A stretch of 64,000 nucleotides of DNA from Brachyspira pilosicoli (GTDB lineage Bacteria > Spirochaetota > Brachyspiria > Brachyspirales > Brachyspiraceae), in contig NZ_JAWLPU010000001.1 in assembly GCF_036997485.1 (NCBI RefSeq), positions 310,001-374,000 on the forward strand, in the 5' to 3' direction. Positions 1-11,267 of this stretch are shown one piece after another. Below the pieces are notes generated by a model. It ran no database searches. It was not told the DNA's origin and saw nothing but the letters and a program-made list of their open reading frames with translations. Position numbers and translations under genes: made by a program. Within the stretch, counting starts at the first letter, position 1; every line of letters begins with the position of its first letter.

Positions 1-262
1 TTCCAACACCAGGGGAATCCCCATAAGAAACTTTACAGCCTTTCTCCTGCAAAATTGATGCTATGGCCTCAAAAACTACAGGATGAGTAGTTACAGATTT
101 ATCAGCTGTTTCTGCTGCTAATAAATTTGGCTTTAATAATACTTTATCATTATTATGAACAAATAAATCTATCCCTCCAAGCAAATCTATACCGCGGCTA
201 ATGGCAGATTTAACTATATCCAAATCATAATTCTCACATTTAATTATAACTACTTTACTCAT
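1..262 (-). CDS. DUF362 domain protein, N-terminal part only
   Basis: The gene begins at ATG 262-260 and runs off the left edge, leaving 87 codons. The visible part reads MSKVVIIKCENYD, then KVLLKPNLLAAE, then TTHPVVFEAIASIL and finally YGDSPGVG. The order KPNLL, VTTHP and GDSPG is the usual N-terminal pattern of the DUF362 family, whose members often continue into a ferredoxin-like 4Fe-4S region; that part lies outside the window. The biochemical role of the family is not settled. It lies 67 bases downstream of the FecR-domain gene on the same strand, so the two may be cotranscribed. Confidence 0.8.
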   Translation of the reverse strand, partial: MSKVVIIKCENYDLDIVKSAISRGIDLLGGIDLFVHNNDKVLLKPNLLAAETADKSVTTHPVVFEAIASILQEKGCKVSYGDSPGVG

Positions 263-329
263 TGAATTCCTTATATAATGAATTTTAATAAATATTAGAA
301 TAAAAAAGTATACTATTTAAAATTAATAA

Positions 330-1316
330 TTATTCAGAAACTCCATGCATCTTTCTATCAAAGTCTTTTTTAATTCTGTTAAACTTATCACGAGTTCTAT
401 TTAACGCAGAATCCATCTTATTTATAGCCCTTTGATTTGCACTATATAATCCCAATGACTTTCTTGCATAAGGCATCATTTCATTTTTACTTACAGAATC
501 TGAATTAATTAATCTTACTATAGAATTATAATATCCCTCATTTCCTGCTATCATTCTATTTTTCTTCATTTCCAAAGCATCAATATCTTTTTCACCATTA
601 TTTACATCTGTAAATGATACAGCAGAAACTAAACCAATATCGTTATGAGATATATCTTCCATAGCAGAAATCAAACTTTCTATTGTAGAAGCAGAATCTT
701 GCCTTGCATTCTCTTCTCCCCTATTTAAAAATACTAAAGGATCTGTATCACTGCCCTGATTTACTACTTTATTATTTCCATCAAAACCAGCAATATAAAC
801 TTCTCTTGGATTAATAACCCTCTCATCATTATCTGTATAAACATTAACCTTAACATTAATAGGAATCACTATGGTAGAACCATCTTCAGAAAAAGCAACT
901 TCTACTTTTGCTGCTGTATTGTCAGAACTAACAGTAGAAGAAACATTTGCAGTATGCACTTGATAGTTATCTTCTATACTAACAGTAAAATAACCATGAA
1001 GTAAAGATAATGATATGTAAGAGTCTTCAGCAAAAACCGAATTAACCATCATTATACTTTTTTCATTTAATGAAATACTTCCAATATTATTTCCATTTTT
1101 TAATACAGTAATATCTACGGTTGTATTACTTTCTGTGCTTAATTTATATCCTTCATGTATTTCACTGCCTCTGAAAACTCTTAATGATTTTTCTGATTTT
1201 TCTATAAAAGCAACTCCAGATATACCAGTTATTCTAAAAGTTATATCTTGAGAAAAAAGCATATTACTACTAAAGAGTATAAATATATTCAATAAAAATA
1301 CTGTAGTTATTTTCAT
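330..1316 (-). CDS. Exported FecR-domain protein
   Basis: A protein of 328 residues if started at the ATG at 1316, which has GAGGAG just upstream; an upstream in-frame start at 1352 would put 12 residues ahead of the signal peptide and is less likely. Residues 1-22 form a signal peptide ending in LFSQ. About residues 30-115 resemble a FecR domain: a VFRGSEIHEGYKLST segment followed by short beta strands with Gly/Asn turns and ISLNEKS. The C-terminal third is helical and rich in Lys and Arg. FecR-type domains in spirochaete exported proteins usually occur without a FecI sigma factor, and none is seen here. Probably periplasmic; the function is not known. Confidence 0.7.
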   Translation of the reverse strand: MKITTVFLLNIFILFSSNMLFSQDITFRITGISGVAFIEKSEKSLRVFRGSEIHEGYKLSTESNTTVDITVLKNGNNIGSISLNEKSIMMVNSVFAEDSYISLSLLHGYFTVSIEDNYQVHTANVSSTVSSDNTAAKVEVAFSEDGSTIVIPINVKVNVYTDNDERVINPREVYIAGFDGNNKVVNQGSDTDPLVFLNRGEENARQDSASTIESLISAMEDISHNDIGLVSAVSFTDVNNGEKDIDALEMKKNRMIAGNEGYYNSIVRLINSDSVSKNEMMPYARKSLGLYSANQRAINKMDSALNRTRDKFNRIKKDFDRKMHGVSE

Positions 1317-1475
1317 ACTCAAACTCCTCGGCAAAATACAAAGCTTCGCCAAGTAATTTAATTGTATACACTTGAATAAAAAAAGTCAATAGCTTTAAAA
1401 AGTCAAATCTCTATATTATGTTTCCTATAAAGAACAAATATTATTAATGTTTAATAACAAATTAATATAACAATA

Positions 1476-3470
<1,995 letters not shown>

Positions 3471-3601
3471 TTACACCTTAAAGAATTATAATTTTTTATT
3501 GTATTAATTAGAATTATTTATATTTTAAAATTTATTGTATAACAGTTTTATTATAATATAAAATTGTTTGAATTCAATAGTTAAATTTCTAGGATATAAA
3601 T

Positions 3602-3815
3602 ATGGTATTAGATTTGACTTCAACATTAAAAAAACATAGAAAATATTGCTAAAGAAAAAAATATATCAGAAAATAAATTAATAGAAAATGCTGTCATAGA
3701 ATATTTAGAAGATTATTATGATTATAAAATTATTTTAGAAGCAGAAGATAGACTAAAAAATGGAGAAGAGTTATATTCTATTGATGAAGTAAAAAAAGAT
3801 TTAAATATACTGTAA
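3602..3815 (+). pseudogene. Frameshifted antitoxin-like remnant
   Basis: From ATG 3602 the frame reads MVLDLTSTLKK and then hits a stop after a run of seven A (3628-3634). Dropping one A continues an open frame to TAA 3815: NIENIAKEKNISENKLIENA, then VIEYLEDYYDYKIILEAEDR, then LKNGEELYSIDEVKKDLNIL. The joined product of about 70 residues has the size and pattern of ribbon-helix-helix antitoxins that accompany RelE/ParE toxins (DUF6290-like). No toxin gene follows; a dispersed repeat starts at once. It may be a decayed toxin-antitoxin remnant, a phase-variable gene or an assembly indel. The family call rests on pattern only. Confidence 0.6.
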
Positions 3816-3839
3816 TGTAATTTTATTTTGTCAAAAATA

Positions 3840-4082
3840 TTATTTCAAATTTAGGTTATTTCTGGAGACTAGCCCCCACACCTCCACTTCTTTTATTGGT
3901 ATAAAAGAAGCAAAAGAACTGCATTTTTTTAGCCTAAAATATAGATATTATATTTTATTCATATATATTACAAACATACAAAGCTAAAACACTTGCACTT
4001 TTTGCAACTTTTTGCTGCGGGAAAAAGTTGAATAAAAAAACTTATTATATATTTGAAAACTTTTAAGTTTATCAATACCTGC
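3840..4082 (+). repeat. Dispersed two-hairpin element, copy 1
   Basis: This copy carries hairpin I at 3887-3910 (arms CTTCTTTTAT and ATAAAAGAAG) and hairpin II at 4005-4030 (arms CAACTTTTT and AAAAAGTTG around GCTGCGGG), joined by an AT-rich segment with ACTGCATTTTTT and AAACATACAAAGCTAAAACA. The same ordered parts recur near 10660, 23130, 29655 and 43140. Hairpin II faces the 3' end of the TPR gene (4087). No protein is encoded. The strand given is an arbitrary reference orientation for the family. Confidence 0.8.
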
Positions 4083-4086
4083 AAAT

Positions 4087-5454
4087 TTATTCACTATAAT
4101 CAATATTATTTTTAGTACAGAACTCTATACCCACACTGTCATTTTCTTTTGCAAGTTTTATTAAATATTTTTCAATTTTCAGTTTTAATTTATCATTAGT
4201 TATTTTGTAGGCTTTTTCAAAATAAATTAAAGCTTCATCTTTTAAGTGTTTATATTCTTCTTTTGAAATACTTTCTTTTTGAATGTTGGCAAGTATATTT
4301 TTAATGTAGCCTATACTATTAAAAGTTTCTGGTATTTCTTTTTCTAATTCTTCAACTTTACAAAAATCTTTTAAGCAGTCATTATATATTTTAACTGCTT
4401 TTTTTATATTTCCGTTATATCTTTCAATATTAGCAAGTTTAGTTTTAGCATATCCTCTAGTGTCATATATTTCAGAATTATAATTAACTATTTTAATACC
4501 CTTACTACAATACTTTATAGATTCATTTAATAATTCTTTAGCATTTAAAATATTATTATTATTTTTTAATTCAATATTTGCTAATTTAATTTTACAGAAT
4601 CCTATTTGATTATAAGCATGCATATCACTTTTGTATATTTCTATGCATTTACAAAAATCTTTAATCGCTTCCTCATATTGCTGCAAATTTATTTTAGCAT
4701 CTGCTCTATTATAATAAGCATATAAATCATTATCATCTAATTCTATAGCTTTATCATAATCCTTAATCGCTTCATCATATTGCAGTAAATTAAATTTAGC
4801 ATTTCCTCTACAAAAATAAGCTAATGAATCATCATTATTTAATTCTATAGCTTTATCATAATCTTTTATAGATTCCTCATACTGCTGTAAATTAAATTTA
4901 GCAGTTCCTCTATAAAAATAAACTAATGGATCATTATTATTTAATTCTATAGATTTATCATAATCTTTGATTGCTTCCTCATACTGATACAAATCAGCTT
5001 TAGCTTTTCCTTTATAAAAATAAGCTAATAAATCATTATTATTTAATTCTATAGCTTTGTTATAATCTTTTATAGCTTCCTCATACTGATATAAATCTGC
5101 TTTAGCATTCCCTCTATTATTATAATATTCTGGATTGCTGCTGGCTAATTCTATGGCTTTATCATAATCTTTAACCGCTTCTTCATATAACTCTAAACTA
5201 TGTTTTGATAAAGCTCTTTCAGAATAAAGAAGACAATTAGTACTATTTAATTTTATGGCTTTGTTTAAATTTGTTATAGCTTCTTCATATTGTTTTAAAT
5301 GATTTTTATTTTTACCTATAAAATAAAAAATTTCATAATTATCTTCTTGATAAAACAAAATTTTTTCAAGATATTCTATAGATAATTCAAAATTATTATT
5401 ATCAAATGCTTCTTTAGATTTACCTAATAATTCTTTAATGATATCATCAGCCAT
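4087..5454 (-). CDS. Tetratricopeptide repeat protein
   Basis: A 455-residue protein made almost entirely of tandem 34-residue TPR units, most clearly between residues 35 and 290, with the recurring pattern YEEAIKDYDKAIELNNND. There is no signal peptide or membrane segment, so it is probably cytoplasmic. Neighbouring units share near-identical codons over long stretches, suggesting recent internal duplication. TPR arrays are protein-binding scaffolds; the sequence gives no hint of the partner. The start is an ATG with AGGAAT upstream. A dispersed hairpin element begins right after its stop codon. Confidence 0.9.
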   Translation of the reverse strand: MADDIIKELLGKSKEAFDNNNFELSIEYLEKILFYQEDNYEIFYFIGKNKNHLKQYEEAITNLNKAIKLNSTNCLLYSERALSKHSLELYEEAVKDYDKAIELASSNPEYYNNRGNAKADLYQYEEAIKDYNKAIELNNNDLLAYFYKGKAKADLYQYEEAIKDYDKSIELNNNDPLVYFYRGTAKFNLQQYEESIKDYDKAIELNNDDSLAYFCRGNAKFNLLQYDEAIKDYDKAIELDDNDLYAYYNRADAKINLQQYEEAIKDFCKCIEIYKSDMHAYNQIGFCKIKLANIELKNNNNILNAKELLNESIKYCSKGIKIVNYNSEIYDTRGYAKTKLANIERYNGNIKKAVKIYNDCLKDFCKVEELEKEIPETFNSIGYIKNILANIQKESISKEEYKHLKDEALIYFEKAYKITNDKLKLKIEKYLIKLAKENDSVGIEFCTKNNIDYSE

Positions 5455-5499
5455 ATTTTAATATTCCTATATAATTTTAGTTATCATATTATATATTAT

Positions 5500-5835
5500 A
5501 ATAAAAATTATCAAATACTATCTTTTACCTAGTTATGTGCGTGGTGAGTATGCTACAAATTTAAAAAAATCTTGGGTGGGCAGCTAGAATAACAGATTAA
5601 GTTCAAAAAAAATTAAACTATAATACTATAAAAAATAAAAAGCCTAGAGGGTAGGCAAGTGTAATTAAATTTTAAAACTTAATTTGCATTCCCCGCTCTT
5701 TATTCTCTATAATTACATTTTAAATTTTCATATTAACTATCTTTATAGCTCACTTAGAAATTTAAGCACCCGCCCAAGCATTAATTAAGTTTAGAATTTC
5801 TATAGCGTATGTTTAACAAAATTTCAAATATATTA
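5500..5835. repeat. Second dispersed intergenic family, copy 1
   Basis: This gap between the TPR gene and apt has no credible gene. It contains a GTGCGTGG box near 5535, a TCTTGGGTGGGC box near 5570, a CCCGC-containing stretch near 5690 and CACCCGCCCAAGC near 5770. Similar boxes occur in the gaps at 14860-15175 and 58045-58262. This copy is the most degenerate; its outer limits are approximate. Confidence 0.45.
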
Positions 5836-5868
5836 AAATTATAAATAATTTGTTTTTTTATTTTGTAA

Positions 5869-5896
5869 TTGATTTTTTTATAAAACTTAATATAAT
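5869..5896 (+). promoter_or_regulatory. Predicted sigma-70 promoter of apt
   Basis: A -35 box TTGATT (5869-5874) and a perfect -10 box TATAAT (5891-5896) are separated by 16 bases, 37 bases upstream of the apt start codon. Read from sequence only. Confidence 0.6.
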
Positions 5897-5933
5897 TATA
5901 TGCTGTGAGTTTTAAAACAATTAGGAGTAATTT

Positions 5934-6446
5934 ATGGATTTAAAAAATTACATAAGAAACATACAAGATTATCCTAAAGAGGGTATATTATTTAGAGATA
6001 TCACAACCTTATTAAAAGATAAAGATGCTTTTAAGTTTGCAATAGACTCTATGGCTAAACAAGTTGAAGATAAAAAAATAGATTATATAGTAGGAGCTGA
6101 GAGCAGAGGATTTTTAATAGGTTCTGCTTTGGCTTATAGATTAAACTGCGGGTTTGTACCTGTTAGAAAGAAAGGTAAATTGCCTTGCAAAACTATATCA
6201 GAAGAATATGCATTAGAGTATGGTACAGATGCTTTATATATGCATGAAGATGCTATAAATAAAGGAGCTAATGTGCTTATAGTGGATGATTTAATTGCTA
6301 CAGGAGGCACTGCTTTGGCTATGATGAAAATGGTTGAAAGACTTGGAGGCAATATAGTTGGTTCTTCTTTTTTAATAGAACTAAAAGAATTAAATGGAAG
6401 AAAAGATATAATCAAATATCCTGTTAATGTTTTAATAGAATATTAA
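5934..6446 (+). CDS. apt: Adenine phosphoribosyltransferase
   Basis: A 170-residue enzyme of usual length that converts adenine plus PRPP to AMP and pyrophosphate (purine salvage, cytoplasm). The start MDLKNYIRNIQDYPKEGILF is typical of Apt, and the PRPP-binding loop VLIVDDLIATGGTA lies at residues 114-127. The ATG follows TTAGGAG. The gene is single, with its own promoter and a hairpin terminator shared with the convergent solute-binding gene. It fits with the nucleoside hydrolases at 46471 and 53145, whose action on adenosine would release adenine. Confidence 0.96.
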   Translation: MDLKNYIRNIQDYPKEGILFRDITTLLKDKDAFKFAIDSMAKQVEDKKIDYIVGAESRGFLIGSALAYRLNCGFVPVRKKGKLPCKTISEEYALEYGTDALYMHEDAINKGANVLIVDDLIATGGTALAMMKMVERLGGNIVGSSFLIELKELNGRKDIIKYPVNVLIEY

Positions 6447-6464
6447 ACTTTTTTATTAAAAAAA

Positions 6465-6504
6465 TAAAGAATAGGAATTATAATATAACTCCTATTCTTT
6501 TTTA
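6465..6504. terminator. Bidirectional hairpin terminator
   Basis: The arms AAAGAATAGGAATT and AACTCCTATTCTTT pair with one mismatch and are flanked by A-rich and T-rich tracts. It lies between the convergent apt and solute-binding genes and can serve both. Confidence 0.75.
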
Positions 6505-6528
6505 TTGCATATTTTTTATTTACAAAAT

Positions 6529-8130
6529 TTATTTAGCTAATTGAGCATAATAAAACTTGTGAGCACCAAGAGGGTCAAATATAACGCCAGATAATTTTTT
6601 GCTAATCATTATAGGGTCAGTATAGAAATAAAGAGGGATTAACCCCATATCATTCATAAGTATATCTTCTGCCTCATGCATAGCTTTCATTCTTACATCT
6701 TGGTCTATAGTAGACATAGCAAGTTTTAATTTATCGTCATAATTTTTATTAGAATAACCGCCATTGTTTTGTACACTATAGCTTAAAAATACCCCAAGGA
6801 AACTCATAGGGTCATTATAATCAGCTATCCAACCATGGCGAGCAATCATATAGTTTTTATTTTGTCTAGTATCTTGGAAAGTAGCCCATTCTTCTTGAGC
6901 TATAGTAGAATCTATATTTAAATTCTCTTTCCACATCTGCTGTACTGCTTCAAATATTTGTATATGTTCACCAGAGTTAGATTTAAACTCTATTACAGGA
7001 AAATTATTTCCGTTTTCATATCCAGCCTCAGCAAGGAGTTTCTTAGCCTCTTCTACATTTTTTTGATAATCATCTGGCTTTACACTATAATAATCTCCGC
7101 CAACCTTTCTAAACTCTCCATTAACATCACTAACACCATTAGGCACCCAAGCACTTGCTGGAAGCTGTCCTGCTCTTGTAACCTGCTCTACTAAATAATT
7201 TCTATCTATTGCTAAAGTTAAAGCCTTTCTTACTCTAACATCTTTCAATACACTATTTGTAATATTAATACAATAGTAATATGTACCTAAATATGGTGAT
7301 ATATGCATTAAACCTTCGTTTTGTAATGTTTCTATATCTTGAAGCGGAGGATTGTTTGCAAAATGTATAGAACCCTCTTTTATACCAGCCACAGCAGCTG
7401 TACCGTTTTGCATAAGTATAAATACCAATTTTTCTGGTATAATATTTTGACTATTCCAATAATTAGTATTTTTTACCATTACAAGTCTGTCATCTGTTCT
7501 TCTTTCTACCAAAGTAAAAGGACCATTTCCTATATATGTATCTGGTGAAAGAGTCCAATTATCTTTATTTTCCTCTATTATATCTTTTCTTACAGGGTAA
7601 AATGTAGGAAAAGCAGCAAGCTCTAAGAAATAAGCAGTAGGAGCATTTAATGTTACTTCGAGAGTGTTTTCATCTATAGCTTTAATTCCTAAATCTTCAA
7701 CAGGTTTTTTACCAGAATTGATATCCATAGCATTTAATACAGGCTCAAACTGATAAGCATATTCTGAAGCTGTAATTGGATCAACGGCTCTCTGCCAAGA
7801 ATAAACAAAGTCTTCAGCTGTAATTTTTTTACCGTCAGACCATTTAGCATTTTCTCTTATATGAAATGTATAGGTTAAACCATCTTCACTTATATCCCAA
7901 CTTTCTGCAACGCCAGGTATTATTTTATTTTCTTTATCTCTAGTAGCTAAACCTTCAAAAGCATGCTGAATATATATACTTCCGTCTACTGTAGAGTTTA
8001 ATGCCGGGTCTATAGTTTTTGGTTCCGGACCTACATTAATATATATTGCTCCTTCATCTGTTTTATTGCCGCCGCAAGAAATTGATACGAGCATCAAAAC
8101 AGATAAGAGTAATAGAGTAAAATGTTTCAT
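6529..8130 (-). CDS. oppA: Oligopeptide-type ABC transporter substrate-binding lipoprotein
   Basis: A 533-residue family 5 extracellular solute-binding protein. The signal peptide ends in a lipobox, LVSISC with Cys19, so the mature protein is lipid-anchored. INVGPEPKTIDPALNST, GLATRDKENKIIPGVAESW and YTFHIRENAKWSDGKKITA are the standard N-terminal signature of OppA/DppA proteins. It captures peptides in the periplasm for an ABC importer. No permease or ATPase gene is adjacent, so it must work with a transporter encoded elsewhere. The start has TAGGAGAA upstream. The ligand cannot be told from sequence, so the oppA symbol is a family label. Confidence 0.9.
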   Translation of the reverse strand: MKHFTLLLLSVLMLVSISCGGNKTDEGAIYINVGPEPKTIDPALNSTVDGSIYIQHAFEGLATRDKENKIIPGVAESWDISEDGLTYTFHIRENAKWSDGKKITAEDFVYSWQRAVDPITASEYAYQFEPVLNAMDINSGKKPVEDLGIKAIDENTLEVTLNAPTAYFLELAAFPTFYPVRKDIIEENKDNWTLSPDTYIGNGPFTLVERRTDDRLVMVKNTNYWNSQNIIPEKLVFILMQNGTAAVAGIKEGSIHFANNPPLQDIETLQNEGLMHISPYLGTYYYCINITNSVLKDVRVRKALTLAIDRNYLVEQVTRAGQLPASAWVPNGVSDVNGEFRKVGGDYYSVKPDDYQKNVEEAKKLLAEAGYENGNNFPVIEFKSNSGEHIQIFEAVQQMWKENLNIDSTIAQEEWATFQDTRQNKNYMIARHGWIADYNDPMSFLGVFLSYSVQNNGGYSNKNYDDKLKLAMSTIDQDVRMKAMHEAEDILMNDMGLIPLYFYTDPIMISKKLSGVIFDPLGAHKFYYAQLAK

Positions 8131-8249
8131 AATATCATATTCTCCTATTTTTTTTATTGCTGCTATTATATTTTGTATAAGGATATTGTCAATTAATATT
8201 TATGAAATAATTTTTTTAGGAGTATTAGTTTTATAAATAATATATCTTT

Positions 8250-9302
8250 TTATAAAGACTCTAATATATCATTAATGCTTATTTTATTTATTAAAGGCTT
8301 TTCTATATCTTCTAAGAACACAAAATTAATTTCATCATTACTTCTTTTTTTATCTAATTTAATTGCATCTTTTAAGTTAATGTTGTTTGGTATTGCAGTT
8401 GGGAGAGAAAATTTATCAAATATATTTTTTGCTCTCTCAAATAAACTTTTATTTTTAGTAATGCCTTTTTTTATTCCATACTCTATAGCAAAAATCACAC
8501 CTATAGCAACGGCCTCACCATGAAGCAAAACACCATAACCAGCAGCATTTTCTACACTATGCCCAATAGTATGACCAAAGTTTAAAAACATTCTCTCTTT
8601 TTTTTCTTTATAATCAATCTCTACTATATGCCCTTTCAATTCGCAGTTTCTCTTAAGAATAAAATCCATATCAAAACTATTATTATTTTCTAAATATTCT
8701 AAAAGTTTTTTATCAAACAAAAATGCATGCTTAATAACTTCAGCCATACCCGCATTAAACTCTCTCTTTGGAAGCGTATTTAAAACATCACTATCCATTA
8801 TAACAAGTTTAGGGCTATGAAAAGCGCCAACTAAATTTTTACCTTCTTTAATGTTAATGCCAGTCTTTCCGCCCACAGAAGAATCAACGCATGCAAGAAG
8901 TGTTGTAGGTATCTGAACAAAATCAATTCCCCTCATCCAAGTAGCAGCAGCATACCCAGCCATATCACCTATAACACCGCCTCCTAATGCTATTACTATA
9001 TCTTTTCTGCTTAACTCATTTTTTGCAAAAGCTGAATATATATTATAAATGCTCTCTATATTTTTGTTAGTCTCTCCATTTTCAAGCACACATACAGAAG
9101 TGATAATATTTTCTTTCTCTAAACTTTTTTTCACTATTTCAGTATAGAGTTTATCAACTATGTCATCAGTAACTATTAAAGCCCTTTTTCCTCTAAGAAC
9201 TTCTTTTACCAATTTACCACTTTCTTTTATAAGTCCGCTGCTCACTAAAATATCATAATTTATTTTTGCATCGTTATTTATATTTATATTAACTTTATTC
9301 AT
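8250..9302 (-). CDS. aroB: 3-dehydroquinate synthase
   Basis: A 350-residue AroB, second step of the shikimate pathway: it cyclises DAHP to 3-dehydroquinate with NAD+ and a divalent metal. The NAD-binding and active-site region ALGGGVIGDMAGYAAATW, then IPTTLLACVDSSVGGKTGIN, is intact, as are the metal-binding histidines in NFGHTIGHSVE and HGEAVAIG. Length is close to the family norm. The ATG follows AGGG. It stands between the solute-binding gene and a DUF3800 gene; no other aro gene is in the window. Confidence 0.95.
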   Translation of the reverse strand: MNKVNININNDAKINYDILVSSGLIKESGKLVKEVLRGKRALIVTDDIVDKLYTEIVKKSLEKENIITSVCVLENGETNKNIESIYNIYSAFAKNELSRKDIVIALGGGVIGDMAGYAAATWMRGIDFVQIPTTLLACVDSSVGGKTGINIKEGKNLVGAFHSPKLVIMDSDVLNTLPKREFNAGMAEVIKHAFLFDKKLLEYLENNNSFDMDFILKRNCELKGHIVEIDYKEKKERMFLNFGHTIGHSVENAAGYGVLLHGEAVAIGVIFAIEYGIKKGITKNKSLFERAKNIFDKFSLPTAIPNNINLKDAIKLDKKRSNDEINFVFLEDIEKPLINKISINDILESL

Positions 9303-9400
9303 ATATAAGCCCTAATTTATTTTTTTAGTATTATAAATTATTTTTAAAAAATATATAATATCTTTATTAAGAAATAATAAAATACAAATAAAATATTAAT

Positions 9401-10534
9401 TTATTTCTTTAAAAAAAAATTAAATTTTTTAGATATATTATTAATATCTAAATGATTTTTGGAATTAAATCCTACAACATTTAACAACTTATTAAAAGTT
9501 ATTATATCTTCATTTAAATGAATATAAAGTTTAAGGTTCATTACAATAAATTTTGCAAACTCTTTAACATTTTCATCTACGATATTATTTATAATTTTTG
9601 AATAAGTTATAGATACATAACCACATAACAAATCTGCAAGCTGAATCAATATTTCATTTTTTGAATCTATAGCTTCAAAATTATTTAACTTTTTAAATCC
9701 CCATTCAATATCTGTATTTTTATCTACTTTTATTTTAGAATGTTTTCCTATATTCCATATACTTTTTATATAATTAAATAGTTCATCATATCCATAGAGT
9801 TTATCATAATAAATAGATAAGTCAGGGTCTGACTCATTATCAGAATACAAATATTTACTAACATATGAAAATATTGAATTTATTGTAGGTGTCATTATAC
9901 TATTTAAAAATTTTATAGTCCCATTATCATCAAATTCATCTTGTATTTCCATCAATCCTTTGTCATCTATGCTTGATATAGAATCTGAAATAGAACTTAA
10001 TTCTGAACGAAATAATTTTATTAATTTTTCTTTTATAAAAATAATATTATCAGTATTCGTACATTCTTTACTTTTTATGAGATTAGAAAAATCATAAAGA
10101 ATATTGTCATTATCATTTAATAATATATATGAAGCTAACTCTTTTTTTAATTCTGTAGGAGAATATAATTTGGAATATAGAATAGAACTATTTAATGATT
10201 TATTATAATTAGGATCAAAAAAAGTGTCTATTATTTTAGATGCTATCAAAAACTTTTTATTTACAATACCAAAAAAAGGTATAGCTTTATATACATTAAT
10301 CATTTGATGAAAAATAAAAATAAATTCTTTATAGTTATTATCATTTTTCAAAATTTTTGATTTTAATTCTGCAATATTATTTTTTCTTATTTTATGTCTA
10401 CTTATATATTTTCTTATTTGATCTTTTTTTTTTGAATTTATTAACCAACCTCCATAAATAAAATAAGGCTGATCGTTATTAAACCAGTCAGCATGTGTAT
10501 TACCCGATTCATCTAAATACAATTCAAATTCCAT
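9401..10534 (-). CDS. DUF3800 domain protein
   Basis: A 377-residue protein that starts MEFELYLDESGN and ends its conserved core with IQLADLLCGYVS near residue 295. The N-terminal DESG (D8, E9) and the late QLADLL are the two landmarks of DUF3800, predicted to have an RNase H-like fold with acidic catalytic residues. The first 60 residues (IYGGWLIN) also fit. The middle is Asn/Ser/Ile-rich and diverged. DUF3800 proteins are often found in mobile or defence contexts, but nothing else here supports that. The ATG follows GAGGT. Confidence 0.75.
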   Translation of the reverse strand: MEFELYLDESGNTHADWFNNDQPYFIYGGWLINSKKKDQIRKYISRHKIRKNNIAELKSKILKNDNNYKEFIFIFHQMINVYKAIPFFGIVNKKFLIASKIIDTFFDPNYNKSLNSSILYSKLYSPTELKKELASYILLNDNDNILYDFSNLIKSKECTNTDNIIFIKEKLIKLFRSELSSISDSISSIDDKGLMEIQDEFDDNGTIKFLNSIMTPTINSIFSYVSKYLYSDNESDPDLSIYYDKLYGYDELFNYIKSIWNIGKHSKIKVDKNTDIEWGFKKLNNFEAIDSKNEILIQLADLLCGYVSITYSKIINNIVDENVKEFAKFIVMNLKLYIHLNEDIITFNKLLNVVGFNSKNHLDINNISKKFNFFLKK

Positions 10535-10659
10535 AATTTAAAACCTCATAATTAGTAATATTACAAACAACGATATGTCATATTTTATTTATATTGCACT
10601 TAATATTTACATATAGAATAATTTTTAGTTTAAAAAAATCAAGTATTATTATAATTTAA

Positions 10660-10745
10660 ATTAATAAAGTTAAAACATTTGCACTTTTGGTTCTTTGACG
10701 AAGTCCGCAAAGCGAAGGCGGGAAAAAGTTGAATAAAACAAAAAC
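10660..10745 (+). repeat. Dispersed two-hairpin element, copy 2 (partial)
   Basis: Only the hairpin II half is present: TTAAAACATTTGCACTTTTGG followed by a longer hairpin at about 10689-10731 whose loop contains GACGAAGTCCGC and ends GGCGGGAAAAAGTT. The left arm begins like the GTTCTTT version and the right arm ends like the AAAAAGTTG version, so the stem is imperfect here. It abuts the 3' end of the minus-strand gene that ends at 10764. Confidence 0.65.
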
Positions 10746-10763
10746 TTATATTACAAAATATAG

Positions 10764-11171
10764 TTATTTAGATATATCAACGTCTTCTTTTGCTTTTACT
10801 TTTTTGTATCTTATCCACCTTCTGCCTTGTATGTAATGCATAAACTTGATTAATCTTATAAGAGAATCTTTAAAATTATCATTAGAGTTTTGTTTCTGTA
10901 TTTTAGCTATTTCAAATATGCATCTCTCTCCATCTATATTAAGCCAAGCGGATGTGCATAGTTCATCGAATTCTATATCTTTATTGGGTTTCTTTTTTAA
11001 AAGCCAAGCTGCTATTTTTGTAATGGGGTTATTAACATCAAATATTAAAAGCACTTTTCCATTATCATTTACTTTCCAATTAGTGTGTATAATCTCTGGA
11101 ACATACAATACAAAATTATGCTTATCTTCTTCTTTTAAGAAATTGTCTAATGAAAATCTATTATCTTTCAT
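10764..11171 (-). CDS. Conserved-looking small protein of unknown function
   Basis: A 135-residue soluble, mixed-charge protein without signal peptide or membrane segment. It has an ATG with AGGAT upstream. The order of features is a charged N-terminus, a beta-rich stretch (HNFVLYVPEIIHTNWKVN, KVLLIFDVNN), a Trp/Lys-rich middle (AAWLLKKKPNKD), a second beta stretch (AWLNIDGERCIFEIAKIQ), a helix, and a basic Trp-containing tail (GRRWIRYKKVKAK). I recognise no family. It is separated by about 95 bases from the OPT transporter gene upstream on the same strand. Confidence 0.6.
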   Translation of the reverse strand: MKDNRFSLDNFLKEEDKHNFVLYVPEIIHTNWKVNDNGKVLLIFDVNNPITKIAAWLLKKKPNKDIEFDELCTSAWLNIDGERCIFEIAKIQKQNSNDNFKDSLIRLIKFMHYIQGRRWIRYKKVKAKEDVDISK

Positions 11172-11217
11172 TTATTAAAAAATCCTATAAATTATATAAA
11201 TAAATTTTTATAAAATA

Positions 11218-11249
11218 ATGGGCTTAGCTCATATAATTGCCAAGCCCAT
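11218..11249 (-). terminator. Hairpin terminator of the OPT transporter gene
   Basis: The arms ATGGGCTT and AAGCCCAT form a stem 19 bases after the stop codon of the minus-strand transporter gene, followed on the minus strand by a T-rich stretch. Confidence 0.65.
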
Positions 11250-11267
11250 ATCATTTATTTAAAAATA

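Noticed and set aside
6958-7548. Plus-strand open frames inside the solute-binding lipoprotein gene
   Set aside because: They are antisense shadows of a clear full-length gene.
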